From Streptosporangium becharense (GTDB lineage: Bacteria; Actinomycetota; Actinomycetes; Streptosporangiales; Streptosporangiaceae): a stretch of DNA of 64,000 nt. Both the position numbers and the translations under genes were made by a program. Location: NCBI RefSeq assembly GCF_014204985.1, contig NZ_JACHMP010000001.1, positions 1,302,001 to 1,366,000 on the forward strand. Reading direction: 5' to 3'. Of the stretch, positions 31,090 to 49,479 are shown one piece after another. Numbering within the stretch: position 1 is the stretch's first letter; each line of letters begins with the position of its first letter. The notes beneath the pieces were generated by a model. The model made no database searches. It worked only from the letters and a program-made list of their open reading frames with translations, and was not told the origin of the DNA.

Positions 31090-34000
31090 TCAGAGCCCCT
31101 TGTCGATCAGCGCGAACAGCTCGTCGGCGCTCGCCGACTCCACGCCGTCACCGGTGGCGGCGCCGCCGCCGGTGTCCTGGCCGGTGCCGTCGCCCTGCCA
31201 CTGCGCCAGCAGGCCCCGCAGCCGGGTGGCGACGGTGAAGCGCGTCTCCTTGTCCGGCGTGACCTCCGCGAGCAGCCGGCCCAGCCGGTCGAGCTCCTGG
31301 AGCACCTGGGTCTCGGTCGGTCCCTCGTCCGGCACCAGCTCCGAACGCAGGTACGCGGCGAGCGCGGACGGGTTCGCGTAGTCGAACACGAGGGTGGCGG
31401 GCAGCCGCCGCCCGGTCGCGGCGTTGAGCCGGTTGCGCAGCTCGACCGAGGTGAGCGAGTCGAAGCCCATCTCGTCGAAGGCGCGGTCGGCCTCCACCTG
31501 GTCGGCCGAGGAGTGTCCGAGCACGGCGGCGACCTCCGCCCGTACCAGGTCGAGCAGCGCCTGGTGACGGTCGGCGACGGGCAGCGCCGCCAGCCTGGCG
31601 TGCAGGCCGGCGGTGGCGTCCCCGCCCGCGGAGGCCGCCGCGGCGCGGCGGCCGGGAGCGCGCGCCACGCCCCGCAGCAGCGGCGGCAGCCCCTCGCCCC
31701 GGGCGGCCAGCGCCTTGGCGTCGAGGCGGATGGGCACCAGCACGGGATCGGGACGCCCGGCGGCGGCGTCGAACAGGGCCAGCCCCTCGTCGGGGGAGAG
31801 CGGCACGATCCCGTCGCGGGCCATCCGGCTGACGTCGGCGTCGGTGAGGGTGCCGAGCATGCCGGACTGTGCCCAGGGCCCCCAGGCGAGCGACAGGGCC
31901 GGCAGCCCCCTGGCGCGGCGCCAGGCGGCCAGCGCGTCCAGGAAGGCGTTGGCCGCCGCGTAGTTGCCCTGCCCGGTGCTGCCGAGCGTGCCGGCCACCG
32001 AGGAGAACAGCACGAACGCCGACAGGTCGAAGTCCCGGGTCAGCTCGTGCAGGTGCAGCGCGGCGTCGGCCTTGGGACGCAGCACGGCGTCCACCCGTTC
32101 CCCGGTGAGGGAGGCGAGCACACCGTCGTCGAGCACACCGGCGGCGTGCACCACGGCGGTGAGCGGGCGTCCGGCCGGCACCGCGGCGAGCAGCTTCGCC
32201 AGGGCGGACCGGTCGGACACGTCGCAGGCGGCGATCTCGACGTCGGCGCCCAGCGCGGTGAGCTCCTCGCGCAGTTCGCGCGCGCCTTCGGCGGCGAGGC
32301 CGCGGCGGCTGGTCAGCAGCAGGTTGCGGGCACCGTGCGCGGTCACCAGGTGGCGGGCGACGAGCCCGCCGAGCCCGCCGGTGCCGCCGGTGACGAGCAC
32401 CGTGCCGCCCGCGTCGAACGGGACCGGCATGGTCAGCGCGACCTTGCCGACGTGCCTGGCCTGCGACAGGAAGCGGAACGCCTCCGGGGCACGGCGGATG
32501 TCCCAGCCGGTCACCGGCAGCGGCCGGATCGCCCCCTGTTCGAACAGCGTCACCAGTTCGCCGAGCATCTCGCCGATCCGGTCGTACCCGGCCTCGACCA
32601 GGTCGAAGTCGCGGTAGCGGACCCCGGTGTGGGCGGCGGCCACGGCCTCCGGCGGGCGGATGTCGGTCTTGCCCATCTCCACGAACCGGCCGCCGCGCGG
32701 CAGCGTCCGCAGAGAGGCGTCGACGAAGTCGCCGGCCAGCGAGTTGAGCACCACGTCGACGCCGTCCCCACCGGTCGCGGCGAGGAAGGCGCCTTCGAAG
32801 TCGAGGGTGCGCGAGGAGGAGATGTGCGCCTCGTCCAGACCGAGCGAGCGCAGGACGTCCCACTTGCCGGTGCTGGCCGTGCCGAACACCTCCGCGCCGA
32901 AGTGCCGGGCCAGCTGCACGGCGGCCATGCCCACGCCGCCCGCGGCGGCGTGCACCAGCACCCTCTCGCCCGCCTTCAGGCCCGCCAGGTCCACCAGCGC
33001 GTAGTAGGCGGTCAGGAAGGCGACCGGGGTCGAGGCGGCCTGGGCGAAGGTCCACCCCTCGGGCACGGTGGCCAGCTGGCGGTGGTCGGTGACGGCCAGC
33101 GGGCCGAAGGCGCCGCCGTCGAACATGCCCATCACCCGGTCGCCCGCGGCGAACGCGGTGACCCCGGGGCCGACCTCCACGACGAGACCCGCGCCTTCCA
33201 GGCCCATCGCGCCGGCCTCGCCCGGATACATGCCGAGCGCGTTGAGCACGTCGCGGAAGTTCACGCCGGCCGCGCGGAGCGCCACCCGGACCTGCCCCGG
33301 GCCGAGCGGCGCCACCGCCTCGGGGGCGTCCAGGAGGGTCAGGTTCTCCAGGGTGCCCTTGTCCCGGCTGTCCATCCGCCAGGAGGCGGCTCCCTCGGGC
33401 GGGGTGAGGACGGCGCCGGTCGCGCGGACGAGCCGGGCGGCCAGCACTCCCCTGCCCTCGCGGATCGCGAGCTGTGGTTCGCCGGTCGCGACGGCGGCGG
33501 GCAGCAGGGCGGCGGACGCGGCGTGGCCGTCGAGGTCGGCCAGGACGAACCGGTCCGGGTTCTCCGCCTGGGCGGCGCGGACCAGGCCCCAGACGGAGGC
33601 GCCGGCCAGGTCCGGGACGCTCTCACCGGGTCCCGCCGCGACGGCACCCCGGGTCACGACGACGAGCCGCGAGTCGGCGAGCCGCTCGTCGGCCGCCCAT
33701 GCCCGCGCCAGGTCGAGGATCCGGTGCACGGCCGACCGGACGGCGCCGGCGACCGCCTCGCCGCCGGGATCGCCGCCGGAGTCGCCGAGATCCCCGGGGT
33801 CGCCGGGGACGCCGGGGTCGCCGCAAGGGACGTCCGAGACGGCGACCGCGACCACGGGGGCCGGGGTTCCGGACTCGACGGCCGCGAGCAGGTCGGACAG
33901 GCCGGCGTGGGACTCCACCGGAGTCCCCGCCGAGGCCAGGGCCGCGCCGAGGCCGAAGGCGTCGTCGCCGACCAGCACCCAGCCACGGGCCAGCGCACCG

Positions 34001-37000
34001 GTGCCGGTGGCGTCCCCGAACACGGTGCCGGTGGCGTCCCCGGACGCGGTCCCGGAGGCGGTCCCGGTGGCGGTGCCGCCCGGAGACCCGGCCCCGGTCT
34101 CGGCCGGCGTCCACTCGACCCGGTACAGCGAGCGTTCCGCGCTGGGGCGGGCGGCCCGCACACCGGCGGCTCCGACCGGACGCAGCACGAGCGAGCCGAT
34201 CGACGCCACCGGGTGACCCGCGGGGTCGGCCGCCTCCAGGCGCAGCGAGTCGCCGCCGGTGGGGGCGACCCGCACCCGCAGGCTCGACGCCCCGGCGGCG
34301 TGCAGGTCCACCTGGGACCACGCGAACGGCAGCGCGGCGTGCTCCGCGGAGACCTCGCTCAGCGCGAGGGCGTGCAGGGCGGCGTCCAGCAGGGCCGGGT
34401 GGATGCCGAACCCGGCGGCGTCGGCGGCGAGGTCGTCGGGCAGCGCGACCTCGGCGAACACCTCCTCGCCGCGGGTCCAGGCCGCGCGCAGGCCCCGGAA
34501 GGCCGGGCCGTAGTGGAGTCCGAGAGCGGCGAGCCGCTCGTACAGGCCGTCCACCTCCACCGCTTCCGCGCCGGGCGGCGGCCACTCGGCGAGCCCCGTG
34601 CCGGCGGGTGCCGCGGACGGGGTGAGGAGCCCGGTGGCGTGGCGGGTCCACGGCTCGTCGGCCGGGGCGTCCTCGGCGCGTCCGTACACGCTGACGGTGT
34701 GGGCCTGCGACTCGTCGGGGGCGCCCACCACGACCTGCACCCGGACGCCTCCCCGGGCGGGCAGGACCAGCGGGGCCTCCAGCGTCAGCTCCTCGATCCT
34801 GCCGCAGCCGACCTGGTCACCGGCGCGGACGGCCAGTTCGACGAGCCCGGTGCCCGGGAACAGCACCGCGTCGCCCACCGCGTGGTCGGCCAGCCAGGGA
34901 TGCGTCTGCGCGGAGAGCCGCGCGGTGAGCAGGTGCCCGCCCGAGTCGGGCAGTTCCACCGCGGCACCCAGCAGGGGGTGGCCGGGCGTGCCGAGCCCGG
35001 CGGACTCCGGGTCGGTGCCGGAGCGGGGGGTGTGCAGCCAGTAGTGGCGGTGCTGGAAGGCGTACGTGGGCAGCTCGACCCGGCGCGGCGCCGTCACCCC
35101 GGCGGCGGCGCCGGAGGTCACGGCGGCGGTGCCGTCGGCACCCGCGGTCCCGGAGGCGCCGGCGGTCGCGGCGCCAGTGGTCACGGCAGTCGCGGCGCCG
35201 GTGGTCGCGGCGGTCGCGGCGTCGGTGAAGAACGTCTCCCAGCCCACCGCGTGCCCGGCCGCGTGCACCGCACCCACCGCCGACACCACCTGCGCCACCT
35301 CGTCCCGATCCCGACGCAACACCGGCACGAACACCGCCTCACCGGCAGCCCCGGCAGCGGCGAGGCCGGAACCGGCCGCGGTTTCGGTCTCGGTATCGGA
35401 CCCGGCCGAGACACAGTCCTGGCCCATCGCCGACAACACCCCGTCCGGACCCACCTCCACGAACACCCCCACCCCGGCCGCACGCAAAGACGCGACCCCG
35501 TCGGCGAACCGCACCGCCCGCCGCACATGCGCCACCCAATACCCCGCGCCGCCCAACTCCTCCCCCGCCACCCGCCCGGTCACGTTCGACACCACCGGAA
35601 TCCGCGCCGGCCCGTACGCCACCCCCGCGGCCACCGCCTCGAACTCCGCCAGCATCGGCTCCATCCGCGGCGAATGAAACGCATGACTGACCCGCAACCG
35701 GCGACTCTTACGGCCCAACACCGCAAAGCGCGCACCCACCCGCTCCACCACGTCCACATCCCCCGACACCACGACGGCGGCCGGACCGTTGACCGCCGCG
35801 ATCCCGACCCGCACCCCCTCGGGATCGACCTCGGCCAGCACCCCGGCCACCTCGGCCTCGGCCGCCCGCACCGCCAGCATCGCCCCGCCCTCCGGCAGCG
35901 CCTGCATCAACCGGCCCCGCGCCGCCACCAGCGCACACCCATCGGCCAGCGAGAACACCCCCGCCACCTGCGCCGCGGCCAGCTCCCCGATCGAATGCCC
36001 CAGCAGATAGTCCGGCACCAGCCCCCACCCCTGCAGGGTGCGGAACAGGCTCACCTCCACCGCGAACAACGCCGCCTGCGTGAACACCGTCTGATCCAGC
36101 AACGCCGCCTCCGCGCTACCCGGATCGGCGAACATCACCTCCCGCAACGGACGCGGCAGATGCCCGTCCAGATGCGCGCACACCTCCTCCAGGTGCGCGG
36201 CGAACCCGGGCAACGCCCCCGCCAGCACCCGGCCCATCCCGGGACGCTGACTGCCCTGCCCGGAGAACAACACCGCCAACCGGCCCTCACCGGCCCGGCC
36301 CCGCACCACCCCGGGACCCGACCGGCCGCCCGCCAACGCCGACAACCCTTCCAGCACCCCGGCACGGTCCCCGCCCACGACCACCGCACGGTGCTCGAAG
36401 GCGACCCGGCCGGTGGCCAGCGAGTACGCCACGTCCAGAGGCCGGAGCCCCGGGTGTTCCCCGACGAACGCCGCCAGCCGTCCGGCCTGGGCGGCCAGCG
36501 CCTCCTCGCTGCGCGCCGACACCAGAACCGGCAGCGGAAGCGACGGCGACGGCTCGGCGTCGGTCTCCGCGACGGCGGGCGAACCGTTCCGGGCCGCGGT
36601 CGCCGCCGTTCCGCCGAGGCTTCCGTCCCCGGCGGTGTCGGCCTCGCCGGGGACGTCGGCCGGGGCCTGCTCCAGGATGACGTGCGCGTTGGTGCCGCTG
36701 ATGCCGAAGGACGACACCCCGGCCCGGCGGGGACGACCGCTGTCGGGCCACTCGACCGGCTCGGTCAGCAGCGACACCGCACCCGCCGACCAGTCGACGT
36801 GCGGGGTGGGTGCGTCGACGTAGAGGGTCTTGGGCAGCAGGCCGTGCCGCAGAGCCATCACCGTCTTGATGACGCCCGCCACACCCGCGGCGGCCTGGGT
36901 GTGACCGATGTTCGACTTGACCGAGCCCAGCCAGAGCGGCCGATCGGCGGGGCGGTCCTGGCCGTAGGTGGCCAGCAGCGCCTGCGCCTCGATCGGGTCG

Positions 37001-38043
37001 CCGAGCATGGTGCCGGTGCCGTGCGCCTCGACGGCGTCCACGTCCGACGCCACGAGCTGGGCGTTGACCAGCGCCTCACGGATGACCCGCTGCTGGGAGG
37101 GGCCGTTGGGGGCGGACAGGCCGTTGCTGGCCCCGTCCTGGTTGACCGCGCTGCCGCGCACCACCGCCAGCACCGGGTGGCCGTTGCGGCGCGCGTCCGA
37201 CAGCCGCTCCAGCAGCAGCAGGCCGACGCCCTCGGAGAAACCGGTGCCGTCTGCGGCGGCGGCGAACGCCTTGCACCGGCCGTCGGGGGCCAGGCCGCGC
37301 TGGCGGCTGAACTCCACGAAGATCTCGGGGGTGAAGATGATGGTGGCGCCGCCGGTGATGGCCAGGGTGCACTCACCCCGCCGCAGCGACTCGCACGCCA
37401 GGTGCAGGGTGACCAGGGAGGACGAGCAGGCGGTGTCCGCGGTGATCGCGGGCCCTTCGAACCCGAAGGTGTAGGACAGCCGGCCGGACATCACCGCGGT
37501 GGAGCCGCCGGTCAGCAGGTGACCCTCGACGCCGGCGGGGAAGGCGCCCTGACCGGTGCCGTACCCGCTGGAGGCGGCGCCGACGAAGACGCCCGTCCGG
37601 CTGCCCCGGAGCGATCCGGGGTCGATCCCGGCCCGTTCCAGCAGTTCCCAGGAGGTCTCCAGCAGCAGCCGCTGCTGCGGGTCGGAGGCGAGGGCCTCAC
37701 GCGGGCTCATCCCGAAGAAACCCGCGTCGAAGCCGCCGGCGTCGTGGATGAAGCCGCCGTGGCGGGCGTAGGTCGTGCCGGGGGTCTCCGGGTCGGAGTC
37801 GAAGAGCCGCTCCAGGTCCCAGCCGCGGTCGTCGGGGAAGCCGGACACGGCGTCGCCGCCGTCCGCGACCAGCCGCCAGAGCCGCTCCGGGCTGTCCACC
37901 CCGCCGGGTAGGCGGCAGCTCATCGCCACGATCGCGATGGGTTCGTGTTCCCTGGCCTCCGCCTCGCGCAGGCGCCGTCGGGTGTCCTGCAGGTCGGCGG
38001 TGGCACGCTTGAGGTAGTCGCGCAGCTTGTCGTCATTCGCCAT
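31090..38043 (-). CDS. Modular PKS III: module 4 (KS-AT-DH-ER-KR-ACP)
   Basis: 2317 residues. Docking helix [18 protein letters not shown] at the N-terminus. KS about 33-460 (Cys206). AT about 560-870 has GHSIG (Ser684) and HAFH, the malonyl signature. DH has [11 protein letters not shown] (His1054) and [13 protein letters not shown] about 1545-1850 has [17 protein letters not shown] about 1880-2060 has [12 protein letters not shown] and NYAAAN (B-type). ACP Ser2196, then a C-terminal docking tail. The module adds a malonyl unit and reduces it fully to a methylene. The AT is nearly identical at DNA level to that of module 2. Ala/Thr/Gly tracts (TTGAATA-like near residue 940, and [14 protein letters not shown] near 1340) are expanded relative to the sister module. 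Fifty-two bases separate it from PKS II and 87 from PKS IV, so one transcript is likely. Confidence 0.94.
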   Translation of the reverse strand: MANDDKLRDYLKRATADLQDTRRRLREAEAREHEPIAIVAMSCRLPGGVDSPERLWRLVADGGDAVSGFPDDRGWDLERLFDSDPETPGTTYARHGGFIHDAGGFDAGFFGMSPREALASDPQQRLLLETSWELLERAGIDPGSLRGSRTGVFVGAASSGYGTGQGAFPAGVEGHLLTGGSTAVMSGRLSYTFGFEGPAITADTACSSSLVTLHLACESLRRGECTLAITGGATIIFTPEIFVEFSRQRGLAPDGRCKAFAAAADGTGFSEGVGLLLLERLSDARRNGHPVLAVVRGSAVNQDGASNGLSAPNGPSQQRVIREALVNAQLVASDVDAVEAHGTGTMLGDPIEAQALLATYGQDRPADRPLWLGSVKSNIGHTQAAAGVAGVIKTVMALRHGLLPKTLYVDAPTPHVDWSAGAVSLLTEPVEWPDSGRPRRAGVSSFGISGTNAHVILEQAPADVPGEADTAGDGSLGGTAATAARNGSPAVAETDAEPSPSLPLPVLVSARSEEALAAQAGRLAAFVGEHPGLRPLDVAYSLATGRVAFEHRAVVVGGDRAGVLEGLSALAGGRSGPGVVRGRAGEGRLAVLFSGQGSQRPGMGRVLAGALPGFAAHLEEVCAHLDGHLPRPLREVMFADPGSAEAALLDQTVFTQAALFAVEVSLFRTLQGWGLVPDYLLGHSIGELAAAQVAGVFSLADGCALVAARGRLMQALPEGGAMLAVRAAEAEVAGVLAEVDPEGVRVGIAAVNGPAAVVVSGDVDVVERVGARFAVLGRKSRRLRVSHAFHSPRMEPMLAEFEAVAAGVAYGPARIPVVSNVTGRVAGEELGGAGYWVAHVRRAVRFADGVASLRAAGVGVFVEVGPDGVLSAMGQDCVSAGSDTETETAAGSGLAAAGAAGEAVFVPVLRRDRDEVAQVVSAVGAVHAAGHAVGWETFFTDAATAATTGAATAVTTGAATAGASGTAGADGTAAVTSGAAAGVTAPRRVELPTYAFQHRHYWLHTPRSGTDPESAGLGTPGHPLLGAAVELPDSGGHLLTARLSAQTHPWLADHAVGDAVLFPGTGLVELAVRAGDQVGCGRIEELTLEAPLVLPARGGVRVQVVVGAPDESQAHTVSVYGRAEDAPADEPWTRHATGLLTPSAAPAGTGLAEWPPPGAEAVEVDGLYERLAALGLHYGPAFRGLRAAWTRGEEVFAEVALPDDLAADAAGFGIHPALLDAALHALALSEVSAEHAALPFAWSQVDLHAAGASSLRVRVAPTGGDSLRLEAADPAGHPVASIGSLVLRPVGAAGVRAARPSAERSLYRVEWTPAETGAGSPGGTATGTASGTASGDATGTVFGDATGTGALARGWVLVGDDAFGLGAALASAGTPVESHAGLSDLLAAVESGTPAPVVAVAVSDVPCGDPGVPGDPGDLGDSGGDPGGEAVAGAVRSAVHRILDLARAWAADERLADSRLVVVTRGAVAAGPGESVPDLAGASVWGLVRAAQAENPDRFVLADLDGHAASAALLPAAVATGEPQLAIREGRGVLAARLVRATGAVLTPPEGAASWRMDSRDKGTLENLTLLDAPEAVAPLGPGQVRVALRAAGVNFRDVLNALGMYPGEAGAMGLEGAGLVVEVGPGVTAFAAGDRVMGMFDGGAFGPLAVTDHRQLATVPEGWTFAQAASTPVAFLTAYYALVDLAGLKAGERVLVHAAAGGVGMAAVQLARHFGAEVFGTASTGKWDVLRSLGLDEAHISSSRTLDFEGAFLAATGGDGVDVVLNSLAGDFVDASLRTLPRGGRFVEMGKTDIRPPEAVAAAHTGVRYRDFDLVEAGYDRIGEMLGELVTLFEQGAIRPLPVTGWDIRRAPEAFRFLSQARHVGKVALTMPVPFDAGGTVLVTGGTGGLGGLVARHLVTAHGARNLLLTSRRGLAAEGARELREELTALGADVEIAACDVSDRSALAKLLAAVPAGRPLTAVVHAAGVLDDGVLASLTGERVDAVLRPKADAALHLHELTRDFDLSAFVLFSSVAGTLGSTGQGNYAAANAFLDALAAWRRARGLPALSLAWGPWAQSGMLGTLTDADVSRMARDGIVPLSPDEGLALFDAAAGRPDPVLVPIRLDAKALAARGEGLPPLLRGVARAPGRRAAAASAGGDATAGLHARLAALPVADRHQALLDLVRAEVAAVLGHSSADQVEADRAFDEMGFDSLTSVELRNRLNAATGRRLPATLVFDYANPSALAAYLRSELVPDEGPTETQVLQELDRLGRLLAEVTPDKETRFTVATRLRGLLAQWQGDGTGQDTGGGAATGDGVESASADELFALIDKGL
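35222..36393 (-). repeat. AT duplication block, copy in module 4
   Basis: About 1.17 kb that matches 54330-55501 almost base for base, covering the KS-AT linker end, the whole malonyl AT and its post-AT linker start. The few differences include a cluster around 35590 and a codon at 35335. The sharp loss of similarity at both edges is typical of recombination or gene conversion. Confidence 0.9.
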
Positions 38044-38095
38044 CGGACGTCAACCAGCCTCGGGGCAGTAGGGATGGGGTCATGGGGGCCGGCCG

Positions 38096-44803
<6,708 letters not shown>

Positions 44804-44814
44804 CACGTCACCTC

Positions 44815-44852
44815 TGTCAAACCGCTCGGGAAGTGTCAGACCGCTCGGGAAG
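44815..44852 (-). promoter_or_regulatory. 19-bp tandem repeat in front of PKS II
   Basis: Two head-to-tail copies (44815-44833 and 44834-44852) differ at one base and end 9 bases before the GTG start region. Read on the coding strand each ends in GTCTGACA or GTTTGACA. Candidate activator binding site or leader element for the PKS II-III-IV transcript. Confidence 0.45.
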
Positions 44853-44952
44853 GCTTGTCCGATCGAGCACCGCATCCGGGATGAGAAGACGAATGCGTGC
44901 CCCCGCGGGTCGCGGGCCGGTGTGCGATCGGCACGGTAGTCGGCGTCGGAAA

Positions 44953-44971
44953 GGCGCTTTTGAGAAGCGCC
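44953..44971 (-). terminator. Hairpin after the glycosyltransferase gene
   Basis: Perfect 7-bp arms GGCGCTT/AAGCGCC with a five-base loop, followed on the - strand by TTTCC. It lies about 130 bases past the glycosyltransferase stop and 150 before PKS II, so it may end the glycosyltransferase transcript. Confidence 0.5.
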
Positions 44972-45099
44972 GATGAAAGCGGCGCGAAGGTGCCCGGTGA
45001 AGGCGCGCCGCAGGAACATCGGAAAGGACGGGAATCCGGCCGCGCCGGGATCCGGGCACCTTCGCGGGCCGATACGGGGCCGGCCCGCTCCGGGACCCG

Positions 45100-46413
45100 T
45101 CACGCCTGGGCCGCGTCCCCCGCCCGGCGGTCCCGGGGCCCGCCCGCCCGGTGGCGCGCGACGAGGTCCTCCAGGACGCACACGAGGTCGCGCGGGGCCG
45201 GGGTGGTCTGCGCCACCCGCCGCAGCCGGGTGGCGTTCTCCCGGAACGACGGCTCCCCGATCAGCCGCACCAGGTTCTCCCGCAGCGTCCGCGTGGACAG
45301 GTCGGTGGGGTCGACGACCAGGCCGGCACCTTGCTCGGCGATCTGCCGGGCCATGCCCGCCTCGTCGTAGAGCGCGGCGGGGACGACGAGCTGCGGCACC
45401 CCGTGCGCGATGGCGGTGCCGAAGGTGCCGGTGCCTCCGTGGTGGACGATCGCCGAGCAGCTGGGCAGCAGCGCGTTGAGCGGGACGTAGTCGACGATCC
45501 TGACGTTGTCCGGCACCTTCACGTCGGGGTCGAGCTGGTTGGCCTTGAGGGTCGCGACGACCTCGACGTCCAGGTCGGCCACGGCGTCGAACAGGTCGGC
45601 GGCCCGGATGCTGCCGTGCCCGCCCCACATCTCCCGGCCGGACACCCCGAGGGTGAAGCAGACCCGGGGCCGGTCGGGGCCCGCCTCACGGAGCCAGTCG
45701 GGGATGACGGCCGGGCCGTTGTAGGGGACGAAGCGGACAGGCAGGTAGTGGTGCTCGACCGGGAAACGGGTCCACAGGGGCATCGAGTCGACGGTGGCCT
45801 GGCCCAGGATGGCGTCCTCGTGGAACGGGAGGCCGTACCTGGCCAGCTTCGCGGTGACCCAGTCGGCCACCGGGTCCTCGCGCACGTCGCCGGGCTGCCG
45901 GTCGCGCATGCTCAGAAACAGCGAGCGCATCCGTCCCCAGTGGTCCCGGCCGAAGGTGGAGCGGACGTGCGCGGCGCCGCACGCGTGGGCGGCCACCGGG
46001 CCGGGGAAGGTGATCGAGTCCCAGACCACCAGGTCGGGCCGCCACTGGCGGCAGAAGGCGACCAGGTCGTCGTACATCGACTCATCGGTGATCAGGTCCA
46101 GCGCCAGCGGCGAGGCGAACGCGGCCATGCAGTCGCGCACGTACTCGTAGGTGAGCACCTCCGGGCGCTCCTCGGCGATGTCGAAGCCGGAGCCGAAGAT
46201 GTGCTCCTCGGGAGCCATGCTCGCCAGCCGCTCGGCCACGTTGGACGGCTGCCCTACCGGCAGGGCGGTCAGACCGGTCCGGGTGACCTCCTCCACGATG
46301 TCCGGCTGGGTGGCGACGATCACCTCGTGCCCGGCGGCCCGCAACGCCCACGCGATCGGGACCACGAGGAACAGGTGCGCGGTCGCGGCGTGCAGGGTGA
46401 ACAGGACACGCAT
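45100..46413 (-). CDS. Macrolide-type (GT-B, family 1) glycosyltransferase
   Basis: 437 residues from an ATG with GGAGG 7 bases upstream. The N-terminus [26 protein letters not shown] is split here by HLF and [11 protein letters not shown], the pattern of EryCIII/DesVII-type enzymes that transfer deoxyaminosugars and usually need a P450-like activator partner. The donor-binding motif [22 protein letters not shown] is at about 323-344, given in parts: HHGG then [18 protein letters not shown] and the GXXGXE-type [10 protein letters not shown] loop fit the same group. It most likely glycosylates the 3-hydroxyl of the macrolactam made by the adjacent PKSs. No activator or sugar-biosynthesis gene is in the window. 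Cytoplasmic. Confidence 0.9.
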   Translation of the reverse strand: MRVLFTLHAATAHLFLVVPIAWALRAAGHEVIVATQPDIVEEVTRTGLTALPVGQPSNVAERLASMAPEEHIFGSGFDIAEERPEVLTYEYVRDCMAAFASPLALDLITDESMYDDLVAFCRQWRPDLVVWDSITFPGPVAAHACGAAHVRSTFGRDHWGRMRSLFLSMRDRQPGDVREDPVADWVTAKLARYGLPFHEDAILGQATVDSMPLWTRFPVEHHYLPVRFVPYNGPAVIPDWLREAGPDRPRVCFTLGVSGREMWGGHGSIRAADLFDAVADLDVEVVATLKANQLDPDVKVPDNVRIVDYVPLNALLPSCSAIVHHGGTGTFGTAIAHGVPQLVVPAALYDEAGMARQIAEQGAGLVVDPTDLSTRTLRENLVRLIGEPSFRENATRLRRVAQTTPAPRDLVCVLEDLVARHRAGGPRDRRAGDAAQA

Positions 46414-46923
46414 CGGTTTTCCTCCGGATGGTTGGTCGGCACGACCGGTCAGGCCGCATTCCGGGACCGTTTTTCGAATTCGCTGTGGTTTTCCGCGGCG
46501 GCGTTTCACCGCGCGGGTTCCGGCACGGCCCTGGAATACTCCGCCCGGGAATCTTCCGTGCGCCGTTTCCCGCGCCGAATCAATTAGCACGGTACATACG
46601 GGCGGGCCGCGGAACCGACCCCTAGGCCACCCCTGCGCCGCCCCTGTGGCCTGCCCGGCCCGGCCCCCGCGGCGCCGTCCGCGGGAGCGGGGCGGAGCAG
46701 GGCGGACACGCGGAAGCCACCCCCTGGAAAGGGGGTGGCGGAAAGAGGGGGACGGGGTCACCCCTACGCGCGGGCCGGGGAGCGGGCCGGGAGGGCGGAC
46801 CTGAGGGGCCCGGGGGACGGATCCCCTGCGGTCACCCGCCGGCAGGCCGGGCAGGCGGACCCGAGGGGCCCTGGAAAGCGGGCCCCCGCGAGCCCCCGGC
46901 CACCCGCCCCCGCGGGCCCCCGG
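46414..46923. other. Intergenic region between permease and glycosyltransferase, with 60-bp-period repeats
   Basis: 510 bases without a supported gene. Near the glycosyltransferase end an A/T-richer stretch (46575-46600) probably contains its promoter. Near the permease end two imperfect copies of a GGCGGAC(C/T)xGAGGGGCCC unit start at 46785 and 46845, exactly 60 bases apart, followed by CCCCCGCG-rich tandem units up to 46920. No structure of known function is recognised. Confidence 0.5.
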
Positions 46924-49479
46924 TCACCCGTCGGCCGGGCCGGCCGCGGCGGGGCGTGGACGGATGATCAGCCAGGTCGGTGACAGGGCCCCCATCAACG
47001 CCGACAGGGCGGCGGCGCAGACCGCGATGACGTAGATCCACACCGGCCCGGAGGGCAGCGGGGACCCGTTGGTGGCGATGGTGAACGGCAGCAGGGCCGG
47101 CATGAAGAAGACGGTGCCGAGGCCGACGCCGATGACGGCGACCAGGACGCCCTCGATCCCCACCATCCGCAGGATCTGCCCCCGGCTGGAGCCGATCAGC
47201 CGCTGGAGCCGGAACTCCCTGCACCGGCGCGCCGCCCCCGCGGCCTGGGTGGTGACGACCGAGATCACGACGAAGACGACGGTCGTCCCGATGAACAGGT
47301 AGTTCACCCACGCCCGCGTGCGCTGCTGGTCGGTGTGGACGGCGGTGAGCACCCCGCCGTCGGTCACCCGCAGTCCCGGCACGGCCGCGACCGACCGGGC
47401 GAGGGCGGCGGTCACCCCGGGGACGTCGGCGGCGGAGGCCGCGCGGACGAGGATCTGCGGCGGCAGGCCGGCCGTGGTGTGGGCGGCCAGCAGTCCGGCG
47501 GGCATCAGGATCGTCTCGGCTCCCGGGCGTGCCGAGAACAGGGCGACCAGCCGCAGGTCGACCGCGTGGCCGTCGCCCAGGCGCATCCTGACCACGTCGC
47601 CGAGACCTCGGCCGAGTTGGCGCGCGTGCCCCTCGGCGAGCGCGACGGTGTTGCCGCGCAGGCCGGTGAGCGTGCCCGAGGTGAGGGTGAACGCGGTGAC
47701 GTGCCCGGCGTCCTCCCCGCTGATCCCCTGGACCGGCCAGCCGTCCTCGCTCTGCCAGGCGTCGTGGGGGTGTTCGAGGAACGCGGTGCCGGTCACGAAC
47801 TCCGAGGCGCCCGCGACACCGGGAAGGCTCCGGACCCTGCCGAGCAGGGCGGGGGCCAGCCCGCCGGTCTCCGCGGTGAGCACGGCGTCGGCCCGCAGGT
47901 TCTTGATGTAGGCGCGCTCGGCCACGTCCGCCTGGGTCGTCTGGAGGTAGACGTTGGACAGGGCGATCCCGGTGACGAGCATGATGGGCGTGATCGCGGC
48001 GGCCATGCGGACGGTCCGTGCCCGCGCGTTGAGGATGGCGAGGTGTCCCGTCTGGCCGAAGAGGGCCCGCACCGGCCTGCGGAGCAGCTCGGTCATCGCC
48101 CCGGTGATGCGGGACGCGATGAGGGTCAGCCCCACCGCCAGGGCGAGCACGGTCAGGCAGACGACGCTCACCGCGGGCGGGCGAGGCGCCAGCGCCGCGG
48201 ACAGGGTAAGCGCGGCGCCGCCGCCGAGGCAGACCAGGACGATCGCCGGCCGCACCGGTCCGGGTGGGCGGTCCCGGAGCACGGCGCCGCCGGGTTCCAT
48301 GACGTTCGGGGCCCGTGAGGCCCGCCGGGCGGGGAGGTAGGCGGCGGCGGCCGCGGCGAGCATGCACGCCGCGGCGGCCACCGGCACCGGGATCCAGCTC
48401 TGCTGGAGCGGCATCACCCCGGGGACCACCCCGTCGGCCACCAGCCGGTCGAACAGCCACCGGCCGAGGTGCGGGCCGAGCAGGCAGCCCGGCAGTACGG
48501 CGAGCGCCGACACGGTGACCGCCTCGCCCAGCACCATGCGGCGGATGCGTCCCGGGGGTGTGCCCATCGCCCGCAGCAGCGTCATCTCCCGCATCCGGTG
48601 CTCGACGGAGAGCCGCAGGGTGCCCGCCACGACGAGCAGGGCGACCAGGAGCGTTATCCCCCCGGTCACCCCGGAGATGAGCAGGAGGTTGTCACCGCCG
48701 TCCCTTCCCTGCGGGAACTCGGCGATGCCGCGGTCGTCGCCGGTCAGCACCAGTGCGGGGTGGCCGCGCAGCGCGGCCCGTATCCGTTGCCGGAGCTCCC
48801 CGGCGTCGACGCCGGGGGCGGGCACCACGGCTATCGCGTCGACCGACCGGGGGTGCCCGGTCAGGCGCCGCGCATCGGCCGCGGAGAAGAACATCGCGGC
48901 CTCGGTGACCGCGCGGCCGGTCGCGGGTGCGGCGACGCCGGTCACCTGGTAGGTCTCGGTGACGCCACCGACCGCGACCTCGACCCGGTCGCCGGGCCGG
49001 GTGCCGGACCGGCCGGCGAGGGCGGCGTCGAGCACCACCTCGCCGGGACCGGCCGGCGGGACGCCCACGTCGAGCTCGTACGGCGTGAGCGCCGCGGAGC
49101 TCCAGTCGTGGCCGGTCCCCGAGGGCCGCTCGCCCCGGAGGACGGTGGCCGGGAAGGACAGGTCGCCGACCACGCCGGCCGCGCCGGGGACCGCGCGCAC
49201 CACGTCGAGCAGGACGGCGTCGAGCCGTACGCGCTCGGTCAGGCGCACCCACTCGACGTCCTCGTCGCGCGGGCCGGCCTCGGGCAGGGCGTAGGAGGGG
49301 TCTCCGGTCACCACGACGGCCGCGCCGGCCAGCCGCTGGGGCGGCACGATCTTGCGGAGACCGGTCTCGGTGAGGGTCCCCGCGGCGGAGAGGATCACCG
49401 CGCAGAGGAACATCGCGGTGAAGACGGCGGTGAAGAGGTCCTTGCGGAACGACAGGGTGCGCAGGGCGAGGCGCCACAT
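46924..49479 (-). CDS. FtsX-like ABC transporter permease
   Basis: 851 residues starting at an ATG that shares its first base with the stop of the ATPase gene (TGATG), so the pair is coupled. A first membrane helix at about 18-38 is followed by a large extracellular domain, then a helix cluster in the middle (about 255-470), a second extracellular domain and a final helix cluster (about 725-840). This is the two-unit FtsX/MacB-type layout. The core-like VEHRMREMTLLRAMGTPPGRIRRMV and FRLQRLIGSSRGQILRMVGIEG repeat blocks mark the two halves. With the ATPase it should export the macrolactam or confer self-resistance. No periplasmic adaptor is present, as expected for a Gram-positive. Confidence 0.88.
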   Translation of the reverse strand: MWRLALRTLSFRKDLFTAVFTAMFLCAVILSAAGTLTETGLRKIVPPQRLAGAAVVVTGDPSYALPEAGPRDEDVEWVRLTERVRLDAVLLDVVRAVPGAAGVVGDLSFPATVLRGERPSGTGHDWSSAALTPYELDVGVPPAGPGEVVLDAALAGRSGTRPGDRVEVAVGGVTETYQVTGVAAPATGRAVTEAAMFFSAADARRLTGHPRSVDAIAVVPAPGVDAGELRQRIRAALRGHPALVLTGDDRGIAEFPQGRDGGDNLLLISGVTGGITLLVALLVVAGTLRLSVEHRMREMTLLRAMGTPPGRIRRMVLGEAVTVSALAVLPGCLLGPHLGRWLFDRLVADGVVPGVMPLQQSWIPVPVAAAACMLAAAAAAYLPARRASRAPNVMEPGGAVLRDRPPGPVRPAIVLVCLGGGAALTLSAALAPRPPAVSVVCLTVLALAVGLTLIASRITGAMTELLRRPVRALFGQTGHLAILNARARTVRMAAAITPIMLVTGIALSNVYLQTTQADVAERAYIKNLRADAVLTAETGGLAPALLGRVRSLPGVAGASEFVTGTAFLEHPHDAWQSEDGWPVQGISGEDAGHVTAFTLTSGTLTGLRGNTVALAEGHARQLGRGLGDVVRMRLGDGHAVDLRLVALFSARPGAETILMPAGLLAAHTTAGLPPQILVRAASAADVPGVTAALARSVAAVPGLRVTDGGVLTAVHTDQQRTRAWVNYLFIGTTVVFVVISVVTTQAAGAARRCREFRLQRLIGSSRGQILRMVGIEGVLVAVIGVGLGTVFFMPALLPFTIATNGSPLPSGPVWIYVIAVCAAALSALMGALSPTWLIIRPRPAAAGPADG

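Noticed and set aside
29296-37911. Very long + strand open frame antisense to PKS III/IV (2871 codons)
   Set aside because: It lies exactly opposite PKS coding DNA, is made of Arg/Gly/His/Pro-rich low-complexity sequence with no domain, and its openness follows from the high third-position GC of the real genes.
46785-46920. CRISPR-like repeats
   Set aside because: Only two imperfect copies with GC-rich spacers, no palindromic repeat unit and no cas genes in the window.
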